Shown: in pieces, positions 41,330-51,171 of the stretch
Numbering within the stretch: position 1 is the first letter of the stretch
Layout: each line of letters begins with the position of its first letter
NCBI RefSeq assembly: GCF_900109465.1
Contig: NZ_FOAZ01000004.1
Span: forward strand, 186,001 to 250,000
Length of the DNA stretch: 64,000 bases
Direction of reading: 5' to 3'
From: Streptacidiphilus jiangxiensis
GTDB taxonomy: Bacteria; Actinomycetota; Actinomycetes; Streptomycetales; Streptomycetaceae
The notes under the pieces: model-generated
The model's input: the letters and a program-made list of their open reading frames with translations, nothing else
The model's database searches: none
What the model was told of the DNA's origin: nothing
Program-made: the position numbers and the translations under genes

Positions 41330-42548
41330 GTGCACCCTCCTGCTGCTCCGGCGCCGACCGGAGCCGGCGCGACCCGAGGAACGCCGTGACGACCGAGAGC
41401 GCCGCCGCGGCCACGGTCACCCAGTAGCCGGCGGAGGCACCCGCGGCGTCCACCACCCAGCCCGCGGCCGAGGAGCCGAAGGCGACCCCCACGGCCAGCC
41501 CGGTGGTGGTCCAGGTCATGCCCTCGGTCAGCTTGGCCGGAGGCACGATCCGTTCCACCAGCCCCATGGTGGTGACCATGGTGGGGGAGATGGACAGCCC
41601 GGCGACGAACAGCGCTGCCGCCAGGGCCACGAGGTTCTTCACGAATAGGAGCGGCAGCATACTCACCGCCAGTGTGATGATCCCCACCAGGAAGCGACGG
41701 GAGAGCGGACCCTTCAGCTCGAGCGCGCCGAAGACGATGCCGGCGATGCAGGAGCCGAGCGCGTAGACCGCCAGCACGACGGAGGAGAGCGCCTTGTGGT
41801 GCAGGTGGTCCGCGAAGGCCACCGTGGTCACCTCGACGCTGCCGAAGACCGCGCCGGTGCCCACGAAGGTGATCACCAGAACCAGCAGGCCGCGGGTGCG
41901 CAGTGCGGAGCTGCCGGAGGCGTGCGCATGCGGGTGGACGGGCGGCTCGGTCCGCCCCTGGGCGCAGAAGAGCAGCGTGCCGACGGCCAGCAGCACCGTG
42001 GCCAGCAGCGGCCCGGCCTCGGGGAACCACGAGGTGGACAGGCCCACCGCGAGGATCGGGCCGACGATGAAGACGATCTCGTCGACGACCGACTCGAACG
42101 AGTAGGCGGTGTGCAGCAGCGGCGAGCCCTGATAGAGGTGGGCCCAACGGGCCCGGACCAGCGAGCCCATCGCGGGCATGCAGCCGACCACGAGCGCGCA
42201 GACGAAGAGCGTCCAGTCCGGGGCGCCGAACGCGGCGCACAGGAGCAGCGCGCCCATCGCGGCCACGGTGACGCCCGTGGCCCGCAGCGCGATCCGGCTC
42301 TGCCCGTAGCGGTCGACCAACCGTGCGACCTGCGGCCCGAGCAGTGCCGCCGCCAGGGCCATGGTCGCCGAGACCGCCCCGCCGAGCGCGTAGTCGCCGC
42401 GCAGCGAGGAGAGCATGGTCACCATGCCGATGCCGACCATCGACATCGGCATCCGCGCGATGAATCCGGCGGCGGAGAAGGCGAGGCTGCCGGGAGCCTC
42501 GGCGAAGATCCGGCGGTAGGTGGAGAGCGCGGACGACGCGGCGGACAC
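41280..42548 (-). CDS. MFS transporter
   Basis: 422-residue membrane protein with about twelve hydrophobic segments, starting [26 protein letters not shown], with [13 protein letters not shown] between helices 2 and 3 as in MFS carriers. The substrate is unknown. GTG 42548 after GGAG is preferred over the longer frame, which runs through the hemH promoter region. It is divergent from hemH. Confidence 0.83.
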   Translation of the reverse strand: MSAASSALSTYRRIFAEAPGSLAFSAAGFIARMPMSMVGIGMVTMLSSLRGDYALGGAVSATMALAAALLGPQVARLVDRYGQSRIALRATGVTVAAMGALLLCAAFGAPDWTLFVCALVVGCMPAMGSLVRARWAHLYQGSPLLHTAYSFESVVDEIVFIVGPILAVGLSTSWFPEAGPLLATVLLAVGTLLFCAQGRTEPPVHPHAHASGSSALRTRGLLVLVITFVGTGAVFGSVEVTTVAFADHLHHKALSSVVLAVYALGSCIAGIVFGALELKGPLSRRFLVGIITLAVSMLPLLFVKNLVALAAALFVAGLSISPTMVTTMGLVERIVPPAKLTEGMTWTTTGLAVGVAFGSSAAGWVVDAAGASAGYWVTVAAAALSVVTAFLGSRRLRSAPEQQEGARVESDDPARPVEQLGR

Positions 42549-42693
42549 AGACAGCTCCGTAAGGAATATGGGTGGTTTAGACAGCTTACGTGGAGCCCTG
42601 GCGACCCGCCCGGGGATTCCCTCATCCGAGACGGCGGCCGTGGCGGCGTGGACAGGCCGCAGGTCCGCGGCGGGTGCGTGCAAAGATCGGGGC

Positions 42694-43836
42694 ATGTCCG
42701 ACGCGCATGCTCCGTACGACGCCCTGCTCCTGCTCTCCTTCGGCGGCCCGGAGGGCCCCGAGGACGTCGTGCCCTTCCTGGAGAACGTCACCCGGGGGCG
42801 CGGCATCCCCAAGGAGCGTCTGGCCGAGGTCGGGCAGCACTACTTCCTCTTCGGCGGCGTGAGCCCGATCAACGCCCAGAACCGCGAGCTGCTGGCGGCG
42901 CTGCGCGCCGACTTCGCCGACCACGGGCTGGACCTGCCGGTCCACTGGGGCAACCGCAACTGGGCCCCCTATCTCGTCGACACGCTGCGCGAGATGGCGG
43001 CTGACGGCCACCGGCGCGTGCTGGTCCTGGCCACCAGCGCCTACGCGAACTACTCCGGCTGCCGCCAGTACCGGGAGAATCTGGCCGCCGCACTCACCGC
43101 GCTGCGCGAGGAGGGCGCGCCGGGCGCGGCCGAGCTGCGGGTGGACAAGCTGCGGCTCTTCTACAACCACCCCGGCTTCGTCGAGCCGATGATCGAGTCC
43201 ACGCTCGCCGCGTTGGAGTCCCTGCCGGAGACGGTCCGGGCCGGCGCACGTCTGGCGTTCACCACGCACTCGATCCCGGACGTCCTGGCGGACACCTCCG
43301 GCGCACCCGCGGACCCGGCCCGGAGCACGCCCGGCGGCGCGTACGTGGCCCAGCACCGGGAGGTCGCCCGCCTGATCGCCACGGCGGTCGCGGAGGCCAC
43401 GGGCGTGGTGGACCGGCCGTGGGAGCTCGTCTACCAGAGCCGCAGCGGCGCCCCCCACATCCCGTGGCTGGAGCCGGACATCTGCGACCACCTGGAGGCC
43501 GAGCAGGCCGCGGGTGCGGCGGCGGTCGTGATGGTGCCGATCGGCTTCGTCTCCGACCACATGGAGGTCAAGTACGACCTCGACACCCAGGCCCGGGAGA
43601 AGGCCGACGAGCTGGGCCTGCCGGTGGCGCGGGCCGCCACGGTCGGCGCGGACCCGCGCTTCGCCGCGGCCGTCCGCGACCTCGTCCTCGAACGTGCGGC
43701 CCGCGAGCGCGGCGAGCGGGTCGGCCCTTGCACGCTGGGAGCGCTCGGGGCTTCCCACGACGTCTGCCCGGTCGGCTGCTGCCCCGCCGCGCGCGGCGCG
43801 GCACCGGCAGCGGCAGGCGAGGACTGGATCAACTGA
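42694..43836 (+). CDS. hemH: Coproporphyrin/protoporphyrin ferrochelatase
   Basis: 380 aa. Inserts Fe2+ into the porphyrin; actinobacteria use the coproporphyrin route. Visible: [25 protein letters not shown] at the start, TTHSIPD with the catalytic His near residue 193, [11 protein letters not shown], and [14 protein letters not shown] with the metal-site residues. The C-terminal Cys cluster (Cys349-type CTLG, CPVGCCP) fits the [2Fe-2S] site of actinobacterial enzymes. A long inverted repeat follows the gene. Confidence 0.95.
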   Translation: MSDAHAPYDALLLLSFGGPEGPEDVVPFLENVTRGRGIPKERLAEVGQHYFLFGGVSPINAQNRELLAALRADFADHGLDLPVHWGNRNWAPYLVDTLREMAADGHRRVLVLATSAYANYSGCRQYRENLAAALTALREEGAPGAAELRVDKLRLFYNHPGFVEPMIESTLAALESLPETVRAGARLAFTTHSIPDVLADTSGAPADPARSTPGGAYVAQHREVARLIATAVAEATGVVDRPWELVYQSRSGAPHIPWLEPDICDHLEAEQAAGAAAVVMVPIGFVSDHMEVKYDLDTQAREKADELGLPVARAATVGADPRFAAAVRDLVLERAARERGERVGPCTLGALGASHDVCPVGCCPAARGAAPAAAGEDWIN

Positions 43837-43857
43837 GGGCCAGTTGCAACGCCCTGA

Positions 43858-43960
43858 GGGGCGCGAGGAACTGCGCGGCCAGCCACCCTGCGTGGCGAGT
43901 CCCCGAACGAGCAGGGCCACCCGCACACCGGTGGTGTCTCGCGCAGTTCCTCGCGCCCCT
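43858..43960. repeat. Long inverted repeat, family copy 2
   Basis: Arms GGGGCGCGAGGAACTGCGCG and CTCGCGCAGTTCCTCGCGCC. Paired changes (GAGG/CCTC versus GGGG/CCCC in other copies) keep the stem, so pairing appears to be under selection. It lies between the hemH stop and the phosphatase start. Confidence 0.85.
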
Positions 43961-43994
43961 GGGGGAGTGCAACCCATTCACGGAGGCAAGTTCA

Positions 43995-44801
43995 ATGACT
44001 GATCGTCAGAACCTCTACGCCGAGCTCCTCGACGTCGCCGTCGAGGCTGCGTCGCGAGCCGGGGTCCTGCTCAGGGACGGCCGCCCGGCCGATCTCGGCG
44101 TCGCGGCGACGAAGAGCTCCGCGGTCGACGTGGTCACCGAGATGGACCTCGCCGCCGAGAAGCTGATCACCGAGCTGCTTGCCGAACGGCGCCCGGACGA
44201 CGGGCTGTTGGGGGAGGAGGGTGCTTCCCGGCAGGGGACCAGTGGGGTGCGGTGGGTGATCGACCCGCTCGACGGGACGGTCAACTACCTCTACGGGCTG
44301 CCCGCATGGGCCGTCAGCATCGCCGCCGAGCTGGACGGCGAGGTCGTCGTGGGGGTCGTCGAGGTGCCGCCGCGCGGTGAGCGCGTGCAGGCCGTGCGCG
44401 GGCAGGGCGCGGCGTTGAACGGGCGGGCGCTCGCGGTGAGGACCGCGCCCCCGATGGACCGGGCGCTGATCGGGACCGGCTTCGGCTACCTGCAGGCGCG
44501 CCGCGCGCGCCAGGCTGAGGTCGTCGCCGCGCTGCTGCCGCGCGTGCGGGACATCCGCCGGGGCGGCTCCGCCGCGGTGGACCTGTGCGACGTCGCGGCG
44601 GGGCGGCTGGACGGGTACTACGAGCGGGGGCTGAACCCCTGGGACTACAGCGCGGGAGCGCTCATCGCCGCGGAGTCGGGCGCGCTGGTCTCCGGGCGCC
44701 CGGGTGAGCCCGCGAGCCCGGAGCTCACCGTCGCGGCGCCGGACGGGCTCTTCCAGCCCCTCCAGGACGCCTTGGAGAGCCTCGGCGCCTGGCACGACTG
44801 A
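43995..44801 (+). CDS. suhB: Inositol monophosphatase-family protein
   Basis: 268 aa. The Mg2+-binding motifs are complete: VTEMDLAAEKLI (motif 1 region), LLGEEG, WVIDPLDGTVNYLYGLP, and GGSAAVDLCDVAAGRLDGYYE with NPWDYSAGALIAAESGA at the C-terminal site. It dephosphorylates inositol-1-phosphate or related substrates. The position near DUF4193, DUF3093 and dut matches the mycobacterial suhB neighbourhood. The symbol is by family and context. Confidence 0.88.
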   Translation: MTDRQNLYAELLDVAVEAASRAGVLLRDGRPADLGVAATKSSAVDVVTEMDLAAEKLITELLAERRPDDGLLGEEGASRQGTSGVRWVIDPLDGTVNYLYGLPAWAVSIAAELDGEVVVGVVEVPPRGERVQAVRGQGAALNGRALAVRTAPPMDRALIGTGFGYLQARRARQAEVVAALLPRVRDIRRGGSAAVDLCDVAAGRLDGYYERGLNPWDYSAGALIAAESGALVSGRPGEPASPELTVAAPDGLFQPLQDALESLGAWHD

Positions 44802-44833
44802 ACGGAAGCCCGGCGGGAGCCGAGGCCCGCGCA

Positions 44834-44900
44834 GCCCTCGCCCCGGCAACGACTGCGCCCCGGACGTGGTCCGGGGCGGGCGGGTGCGGGGCGAGGGTGG
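44834..44900. terminator. Nested hairpins between convergent genes
   Basis: An inner perfect stem, GCCCCGGAC (44857-44865) with GTCCGGGGC (44869-44877), sits inside outer arms CCCTCGCCCC and GGGGCGAGGG. It separates the phosphatase gene from the small reverse-strand gene and can serve both. Confidence 0.6.
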
Positions 44901-44926
44901 CGAGGGTTGTGTGGGACCGGGAAGGT

Positions 44927-45112
44927 TCAGGCGGCCGTGCGCGGGGCGGCGGGCATCAGTTCGATGCCGTGCTCCGCGGCGAGCCGGCGCAGGTCGTCGA
45001 GCTCGGACTGTTCGACCTCGGCCAGGAAGTCGTCACCCGACTCCAGGGCCCGATGCAGGTCCTGCTCGGCGGTGCGAATGCGCTGGAGGATGCCGGCGGT
45101 GAAGGCGTCCAT
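44927..45112 (-). CDS. Small conserved acidic protein
   Basis: 61 residues, predicted all helical (MDAFTAGILQRIRTAEQDLH, then an acidic EVEQSELDDLRRL heptad-like segment). The frame is compact, ends before a terminator and begins 380 bp from cutR. I recall similar short proteins at this position in streptomycetes, but no function is known. Confidence 0.65.
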   Translation of the reverse strand: MDAFTAGILQRIRTAEQDLHRALESGDDFLAEVEQSELDDLRRLAAEHGIELMPAAPRTAA

Positions 45113-45492
45113 GAGGCTGACCCCCTTGCTGGTGTCGTGGCGGCCCCGGGATCACGGGGGACCCGGCGCGGATGGCCGCACGGCGGGCGGGTGCGAGGCA
45201 CGTGTGGAAACGCACGTGTGACTGGAGCGCACAGTGCGCTTGTGCATCGCGGGTGTAATGAGCGTCCTGCCCAAGCGGCCCGAGGCGGAAACCTCGCCGC
45301 GAAAGCGAAATGGGTCACACTCGCCGGTTCCGCGCCGGGGTCGACCCGTCCCACGCCCCGGGTCGTCCCTTGTCACGCCCTGCTTACCAGTGCTTTACGG
45401 CGGGTCGAGGCAGGATGGAAGCCTGGCCGGACCTGCCGTGCCACCCGTGTGCACGCCCTTGCCGGGGCGTGCCCGTTCCGAAGGGACCCTTG
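45113..45492. other. Divergent region upstream of cutR
   Basis: No gene that can be supported. The promoters of cutRS and of the small reverse-strand gene must lie here. The reading frame upstream of the chosen cutR start is open but encodes a Pro/Arg-rich sequence unlike a receiver domain. Confidence 0.5.
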
Positions 45493-46146
45493 GTGCGAGT
45501 TCTCGTGGTCGAGGACGAGCAGTTGCTCGCCGACGCTGTCGCCACCGGCCTGCGCCGTGAGGCCATGGCCGTGGACGTGGTCTACGACGGCCAGGCCGCG
45601 CTGGACCGGATCGCCCTCAACGAGTACGACGTCGTGGTGCTCGACCGGGACCTCCCGCTCGTCCACGGCGACGACGTCTGCCGCAAGCTCGTCGAGGAGG
45701 CGCTGCCGACCCGCGTGCTGATGCTGACGGCCGCCGGTGACATCAGCGACCGCGTCGAGGGTCTGGAGCTGGGGGCCGACGACTACCTGCCGAAGCCGTT
45801 CGCTTTCAGCGAACTCGTCGCGCGGGTGCGGGCGCTGGGGCGGCGGGCGACGACGCCGCTGCCGCCGGTGCTGGAGCGTGCCGGGATCTCGCTGGACCCG
45901 GGCCGCCGGGAGGTGCTGCGCGACGGCAAGCCGATCGCGCTGGCGCCCAAGGAGTTCGCGGTGCTGGAGGTGCTGATGCGGGCCGGTGGCGCCGTGGTCT
46001 CCGCCGAGCAGCTGCTGGAGAAGGCCTGGGACGAGCACACCGACCCGTTCACCAACGTCGTCCGGGTCACCGTGATGACGCTGCGCCGCAAGCTCGGCGA
46101 GCCGCCGGTGATCATCACCGTGCCGGGTTCGGGATACCGGATCTGA
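45493..46146 (+). CDS. cutR: Response regulator CutR
   Basis: 217-residue OmpR-family regulator. Receiver: VEDE near residue 6, phospho-acceptor Asp51 in VVVLDRDLP, Lys in YLPKPF. The winged-helix output domain has LAPKEFAVLEVLMRAGGAVVSAEQLLEKAW and ends VPGSGYRI. GTG 45493 with AAGGGA at 6 nt gives exactly the receiver start. Length, partner and position after hemH and the monophosphatase fit CutR of S. coelicolor/S. lividans, where CutRS represses antibiotic production. Confidence 0.88.
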   Translation: MRVLVVEDEQLLADAVATGLRREAMAVDVVYDGQAALDRIALNEYDVVVLDRDLPLVHGDDVCRKLVEEALPTRVLMLTAAGDISDRVEGLELGADDYLPKPFAFSELVARVRALGRRATTPLPPVLERAGISLDPGRREVLRDGKPIALAPKEFAVLEVLMRAGGAVVSAEQLLEKAWDEHTDPFTNVVRVTVMTLRRKLGEPPVIITVPGSGYRI

Positions 46147-46149
46147 GCC

Positions 46150-47439
46150 GTGGCCAGTGCAGACACCTCCGGCGGCCGGACCGATCACTCGGACCGCATC
46201 GACATCAGGGAGTCGCTGCTTCCCTTCCGGCCCACCCTGCGCATCCGGCTGACCATGTTCTACGGCGGGATGTTCCTGCTCGCCGGGCTGATCATGGTCC
46301 TGGTCATGTACCTCTTCGTCGACCAGGCCTTCGGCAGTGCGACGCAGTTCCCGCCGATCAGCATCGGCGCGAACGTGCAGGTGCACCTCTCCGACGGCAC
46401 GCCGCTGACCGGTGACCAACTGCGTCACTACCTCGACGCCTACCAGCGGGCCCACACCGACGCCGCGCTGCACCTGCTGGTGTGGAAGTCGCTGGCGGCG
46501 CTGCTCGCGCTGCTGATCCTCGCGGTCTTCTTCGGCTACGCCATGGCGGGCCGGGTGCTCAGCCCCCTCGGGCGGATCACCCGCACGGCGCGCCAGGTGG
46601 CCTCCTCGGACCTGCACCGCCGGATCGAGCTGGACGGTCCGGACGACGAGCTCAAGGAGCTCGCCGACACCTTCGACGACATGCTCGACCGGCTCGACCG
46701 GGCGTTCGAGTCGCAGCAGAAGTTCGTCGCCAACGCCTCGCACGAACTGCGCACGCCGCTGGCGATCAACCGGACCCTGCTGGAGGTGCAGCTCTCCGAC
46801 CCGGCGGCGCCGCCGGAGCTGACGCAGCTGGGCAAGACCCTGTTGGCCACCAACGAGCGCAGTGAGCAGCTGGTCGAGGGCCTGCTGCTGCTGGCCCGCA
46901 GCGACAACGAGTTGACCGAGCGCAAGCCGGTGGACCTCGCCGAGGTGGCCCGGCAGGCGCTCGAACAGACCCGTGGCGACGCCGCCGCGCGGGGGGTGCG
47001 GATCCGCTCCGCGCTGCCGGAGCCGGCGGGCGAGGTGATGGTCTCCGGCAACGGCGTGCTGCTGGAGCGGGTGGCGCTGAACCTGATCCAGAACGCGGTC
47101 AAGTACAACCTGGCCCAGGACGGCTGGGTGGACGTGCAGGTGCACTCCGCGGTCAACGGCGGCGGCGAGCTCGTGGTGGTCAACAGCGGGCCCGTGGTGC
47201 CCGGCTACGACATCGAGAACATATTCGAGCCGTTCCGGCGCGGAAAGGGCCGCGAGCGGACGCGGAGCGACAAGGGCGTGGGTCTCGGGCTCTCGATCGT
47301 CCGCTCGGTCGTGCGGGCGCACAACGGCGCCATCGAGGCCGTGCCGCGCGCCGAGGGCGGTCTGCTGATCCGTGTCCGGATTCCCGCCGCCAAGGCGCCG
47401 ACGCTGCCGCCGGCGCCCGTCCGGGGTGCCATCGGCTGA
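46150..47439 (+). CDS. cutS: Sensor histidine kinase CutS
   Basis: 429 aa. Two transmembrane helices near residues 35-58 and 117-137 flank an extracytoplasmic domain of about 58 residues; then HAMP (GRVLSPLGRITRTARQV), HisKA with NASHELRTPLAI (His near 200), and HATPase motifs NLIQNAVKYN, FEPFRRGKG and GVGLGLSIV. It starts 3 nt after the cutR stop. The small sensor domain fits CutS. It would phosphorylate CutR. Confidence 0.88.
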   Translation: MASADTSGGRTDHSDRIDIRESLLPFRPTLRIRLTMFYGGMFLLAGLIMVLVMYLFVDQAFGSATQFPPISIGANVQVHLSDGTPLTGDQLRHYLDAYQRAHTDAALHLLVWKSLAALLALLILAVFFGYAMAGRVLSPLGRITRTARQVASSDLHRRIELDGPDDELKELADTFDDMLDRLDRAFESQQKFVANASHELRTPLAINRTLLEVQLSDPAAPPELTQLGKTLLATNERSEQLVEGLLLLARSDNELTERKPVDLAEVARQALEQTRGDAAARGVRIRSALPEPAGEVMVSGNGVLLERVALNLIQNAVKYNLAQDGWVDVQVHSAVNGGGELVVVNSGPVVPGYDIENIFEPFRRGKGRERTRSDKGVGLGLSIVRSVVRAHNGAIEAVPRAEGGLLIRVRIPAAKAPTLPPAPVRGAIG

Positions 47440-47590
47440 GACCCGGCCCCACCCGTCACCAGGCCGACCTGCGGCGCTGCGGAATTCACCCTTCCGCGCC
47501 GCGGGTCGGCTTTCGTTTGCCGACCGGCAAGTAACCAAATCCCCAGGTTGTGACCTTGCACCGGCGCCCTTGCCAGGGTTCGCCTCGTCA

Positions 47591-47623
47591 ACCTACGGTG
47601 GCGTAACCTACGGAACCGTAGGT
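47591..47623. promoter_or_regulatory. Tandem TACG-N4-CGTA operators upstream of the desaturase
   Basis: Two palindromes, TACG-GTGG-CGTA (47594-47605) and TACG-GAAC-CGTA (47609-47620); the second extends to perfect ACCTACGG-AA-CCGTAGGT. Their centres are 15 bp apart, about 80-95 nt before the desaturase start. This geometry fits a TetR-type lipid-responsive repressor. Confidence 0.65.
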
Positions 47624-47695
47624 GAGAGTGCTCCACGCCGTGTGCACCGCCGTCCGCAGTGCCGCACTGCGAGCCGTACCGAGAGTTGGATTGCC

Positions 47696-48676
47696 GTGAC
47701 GATCGCCCCCGACCGCCCCGCCGGCCGTACCCACTGGTCCGACGCGCAGCTCCTCCACGCCCTGGAGGAGGTCGTCGAGCGCGAGCTCAACCGTCACCTC
47801 GGCGTGGCCAAGGAGTGGATGCCGCACGAGTACGTGCAGTGGAGCCTCGGCCGCGACTTCGACGGGATCTTCGGCGGCGAGGCCTGGGCGGTCCAGCAGT
47901 CCCCGGTCACCGACGTCGCGCGGGTCTCCCTCGTGGTGAACCTGCTCACCGAGGACAACCTCCCGAGCTACCACCACGAGATCGCCTCGATGTTCGGTCG
48001 TGACGGCGCGTGGGGCACCTGGGTGCACCAGTGGACGGCCGAGGAGGGCCGCCACTCCATCGTCATGCGCGACTACCTGCTGACCTCGCGCGCGGTCGAC
48101 CCGGTGGCGCTGGAGCGCGCCCGGATGACGCACATGGCCGAGGGCTTCGAGTCGGACAACAACCACTCGATGCTGCACTCGGTGGCCTACGTGGCCTTCC
48201 AGGAGCTCGCCACCCGCATCTCGCACCGGAACACCGGCCACAACTCCGGAGACCCCGTCTGCGACCGGATGCTGGCCCGGATCGCCACCGACGAGAACCT
48301 GCACATGGTCTTCTACCGGAACCTGCTCAAGGCCGCCCTGGAGATCGCCCCGGACCAGGCCATGCGCGCCATCGCCGACGTGGTGACCGGCTTCCGGATG
48401 CCCGGCCACAGCATGCCCGGCTTCGAGCGCGCGGCCGTGCAGATCGCCGTCGGCGGCATCTACAACCTGCGGATCCACCACGACGACGTGCTGCAGCCGG
48501 TGCTGCGCAAGCTGAAGGTCATGGAGATCACCGGCCTGGGCCCCGAGGGCCTGGAGGCCCAGCAGGAGCTCGGTCTCTTCCTCGACGGGCTCGACACCCA
48601 GGCGACCCGCTTCGACGAGCGCCAGGCGGCCATTCTGGCCCGCCGACAGGCCGCGCAGGAGCGCCGCGCGGGCTGA
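47696..48676 (+). CDS. Acyl-ACP desaturase
   Basis: 326-residue soluble di-iron desaturase that introduces a double bond into acyl-ACP. Ferritin-like ligand motifs are visible: EEVVERELNRH, EDNLPSYHHE, WTAEEGRHSIVMRDYL, and ATDENLHMVFYR. The start GTG 47696 (MTIAPDRPAG) gives the usual length. It belongs to the plant-type acyl-ACP desaturase family of actinobacteria. The twin operator in its promoter suggests fatty-acid-dependent control; no regulator gene is adjacent. Confidence 0.9.
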   Translation: MTIAPDRPAGRTHWSDAQLLHALEEVVERELNRHLGVAKEWMPHEYVQWSLGRDFDGIFGGEAWAVQQSPVTDVARVSLVVNLLTEDNLPSYHHEIASMFGRDGAWGTWVHQWTAEEGRHSIVMRDYLLTSRAVDPVALERARMTHMAEGFESDNNHSMLHSVAYVAFQELATRISHRNTGHNSGDPVCDRMLARIATDENLHMVFYRNLLKAALEIAPDQAMRAIADVVTGFRMPGHSMPGFERAAVQIAVGGIYNLRIHHDDVLQPVLRKLKVMEITGLGPEGLEAQQELGLFLDGLDTQATRFDERQAAILARRQAAQERRAG

Positions 48677-49153
48677 CCGACGGCTGAACGTCCGCTGGGT
48701 GTCCGCTGAGAGCCTGCTGACCGTCCGCGCACTCCGGCTCGCGCAGGGTAGCGGGAGGGCTCGACGGACGCCCGACAAGTCCGGACTTTCCAGAACCGTG
48801 ATGAAGCTCACAAAGAGGTGTGTCACTGTGGGTGTGCGCACATTTTCAGCCAAAGTGGCGCGAGAAGGCTGATGACGGACAGTGATCGAGCGGGTCGGCG
48901 CACGGCCCCTTGGTTTCGGTGTTTCCGCTCGTCATGATCACGGTAAGTGGTCAGTGGAGGGTATCCGCCGGAGCCCTCGTGACCTCCCCGAATCGACCTC
49001 GCGATCACCTCTTCGGGGGTCTGGTCGGGTGTCGATTGAGTAACGGGCCTTGAAGTAAGGCAAAATCTCGCCCTCGGGTCGGGCACAAGTCCGACTCCCT
49101 GCGCGTTACGTGCGCTGGAGACAACCGCAACACGCCCAAAGGGGGAGAGTGAT
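48677..49153. other. Intergenic region upstream of the DUF4193 gene
   Basis: 477 bp with no supportable gene; a reverse frame of 87 codons at 48823-49086 is considered chance. The segment near 49036-49066 has TTGAGT and an A-rich CAAAAT, which might be promoter elements for the DUF4193 gene, with poor spacing (19 nt). Confidence 0.45.
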
Positions 49154-49453
49154 ATGGCGACTGACTACGACACCCCACGCAAGACCGACGACGACCTCGA
49201 ATCGGACAGCATCGAGGAACTCAAGGCACGCCGGAACGAGAAGACGACCAGCTCGGTCGATGTCGACGAGTTCGAGGCTGCAGAGGGTCTGGAGCTGCCC
49301 GGAGCGGACCTCAGCAATGAGGAACTGTCCGTGCGGGTCCTGCCTCGTCAGGCCGATGAGTTCACCTGCTCGAGCTGCTTCCTGGTGCACCACCGGAGCC
49401 AGCTGGCCAATGAGAAGAACGGCCAGCCGATCTGCCGGGACTGCGCCGCCTGA
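49154..49453 (+). CDS. DUF4193-family protein
   Basis: 99 residues: a strongly acidic N-terminal half (DDDLESDSIEEL) and a C-terminal zinc-ribbon-like part with two CxxC motifs (FTCSSCFLVHHR and PICRDCAA). It is conserved through actinobacteria next to dut and DUF3093; function unknown. The start ATG 49154 follows GGGGGAGAG. Confidence 0.9.
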   Translation: MATDYDTPRKTDDDLESDSIEELKARRNEKTTSSVDVDEFEAAEGLELPGADLSNEELSVRVLPRQADEFTCSSCFLVHHRSQLANEKNGQPICRDCAA

Positions 49454-49479
49454 TCGAGCGGTGCGAGGAAGGGGACTTC

Positions 49480-50322
49480 ATGGGACCGTTCCGCAAGCCG
49501 CAAAGATCCGTAGGCGCCGGGCAGGAACCTGCCGTGGACAAGTCCGTCGAGGACGAGACCACGGCCGACCTCGCCCGGATCGCCGACGAGATGGAGGTCT
49601 GGGACGGGTCCGCGGGTGCGGACTCCGTCCCCGCCGCCGAGCAGGGCCGTATGGCCGCGCTCGCGCGGAAGCTGGGGCGCAGCCTCGGCAGGGGCGCCAA
49701 GGACGGTGCGGTCGGCCTGGTCGACCGCCTGATGGCGGCGGCGCCCCGGATCAAGGTGCGCGACGTCGCGACGTTGCGCGCCCACCACCCCGACGCGCGT
49801 AGCGCGGAGGAGCTGGCCGACCGGATCGCCGCGGCCGGCGCACGCGCGTCCGGCGCCGTCGGTGCGGGCGCGGGCGCCGCCGCGATGATGCCGGTGCCGG
49901 CCGCCATGCCCGTCGAGATCGCAGCCGAGCTGCTCGCGGTCGCGTCGGTCGAGTTCAAGATGATCGCGGAGCTGTACGAGGCCTACGGCCAGCCCGCGCA
50001 GGGCAATGCCAAGCAGCGAGCCCTGGCGTACCTGTCCGTCTGGTCCGAGCGCCGCGGCCTCGATGTGGCCTCACCGGCGACGATCCTGGCCCTCAGCAAG
50101 ACTGCGGGCCTGCGCACGGCGCTGCGCAAGCGGCTCACCCGTGCGGGCGTCCGCAAGCTGCCCTCCCTGGCCCCGCTGATGGTCGGCGCCGCGGCGGGCG
50201 CCTACGTCAACCGCCGCGACACCGCCAAGCTCGCCGCCGAGATCCGCCGCGACCTGCGCGAACGCCGCCCCTCCGACCCGTCCTACTGGCTCACGGCCCG
50301 CCCGGACCCCGACGAGCCGTAG
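49480..50322 (+). CDS. Conserved hypothetical protein
   Basis: 280 residues without a recognised catalytic motif. Charged N-terminus, a helical Ala-rich centre with one hydrophobic stretch (GAGAGAAAMMPVPAAMPVEIAAELLAV, about residues 126-155), and a basic C-terminus. The layout recalls EcsC-type proteins but I cannot confirm that. It follows DUF4193 by 26 nt and may be cotranscribed. Confidence 0.68.
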   Translation: MGPFRKPQRSVGAGQEPAVDKSVEDETTADLARIADEMEVWDGSAGADSVPAAEQGRMAALARKLGRSLGRGAKDGAVGLVDRLMAAAPRIKVRDVATLRAHHPDARSAEELADRIAAAGARASGAVGAGAGAAAMMPVPAAMPVEIAAELLAVASVEFKMIAELYEAYGQPAQGNAKQRALAYLSVWSERRGLDVASPATILALSKTAGLRTALRKRLTRAGVRKLPSLAPLMVGAAAGAYVNRRDTAKLAAEIRRDLRERRPSDPSYWLTARPDPDEP

Positions 50323-50353
50323 CCACCCCGCCGAGCCCTGCCGGCGACCCCAC

Positions 50354-51170
50354 GCTGCCCGAGGGGCTTGTGGACGCCAGGAGCGGGCTTCCGCCATGCC
50401 CTGGCGGCCCCTGAACGGCATGACGTTCCCGGGGCCTCGGCCCTTTGGCCCCCTGGGCCCCGACCCTTCAGCCTTGGGCCCCTCCCTCGGCCCCGGGCCT
50501 GCCCCCGGTTTCCCGGCCCGTGGCCCCCGCGCAGCCGCTCCGGGCGGTGCCGCCGCCTCGCGCTGCCCCGAGGGGGCTCGTGGACGCCGCGAGCGGGCTT
50601 CCGCCATGCCCTGGCGGCTCCTGAACGGCGTGACGTTCTCTGGGCCTCGGTCCGTGGCTTGGCCCCTTGGGCCCCGGCCCCGGCCTTTCAGCGCTGGGCC
50701 CCTCCGGCTGCCTCTGGGCCTGCCCTCGGCTTGCCGGCCCGGGCCCCGCGCAGCCGCTCCCGGCGCTGCCGCCGCCTCGCGCTGCCCCGAGGGCCTCGTG
50801 GAGGCCGGGAGCGGGCTTCCGCCATGCCCCGGCGGCCCCTGAACGGCATGACGTTCTCTGGGCCCCGCCCCTTTGGCCCCCTGGACCCCGGCCCCGACCC
50901 TTTCAGCCTGTGGGCCCCTCGGGCTGCGCCTGGGCCTGCCCCAGTTCCTCGGCCCGTCGCTTGGCACCTGGCCCCAGCCCCAGCCCTCCAGCCGGTGGGC
51001 CCGCCCGCGGCCCCTGGCCCTGTCCTCGGCTTCCCGGAGCTTGGCGCCGCCCCCAGCTCCTCGGCCCGTGGGCCCCCGGCTCCCGCCACCGGCCCCTCGG
51101 TCCCCCAGCTCCTCGGCCTCGGCCCCCCAGCTCCTCGGCCTCGGCCCCCCAGCCCCGGGGCCCGCACCCG
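50354..51170. repeat. Array of ~215-bp tandem repeats plus shorter units
   Basis: Three imperfect copies begin near 50354, 50564 and 50781. Each contains GGAGCGGGCTTCCGCCATGC, then CCTGAACGGC and GACGTTC at equal spacing, and the first two also share CGCAGCCGCTC and CGCGCTGCCCC at their ends. The third runs into shorter units of CAGCTCCTCGGCC repeated four times up to about 51170. Pro-rich and Arg-rich frames run through on several strands, which is expected for such composition; none is convincing as a gene. Confidence 0.75.
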
Positions 51171-51171
51171 T

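Noticed and set aside
45310-45492. N-terminal extension of CutR
   Set aside because: The extra residues are Pro/Arg-rich; the receiver domain starts exactly at GTG 45493, which has a ribosome site.
48823-49086. Reverse-strand frame of 87 codons in the gap before the DUF4193 gene
   Set aside because: No ribosome site, no recognisable family, and composition like the surrounding non-coding DNA.
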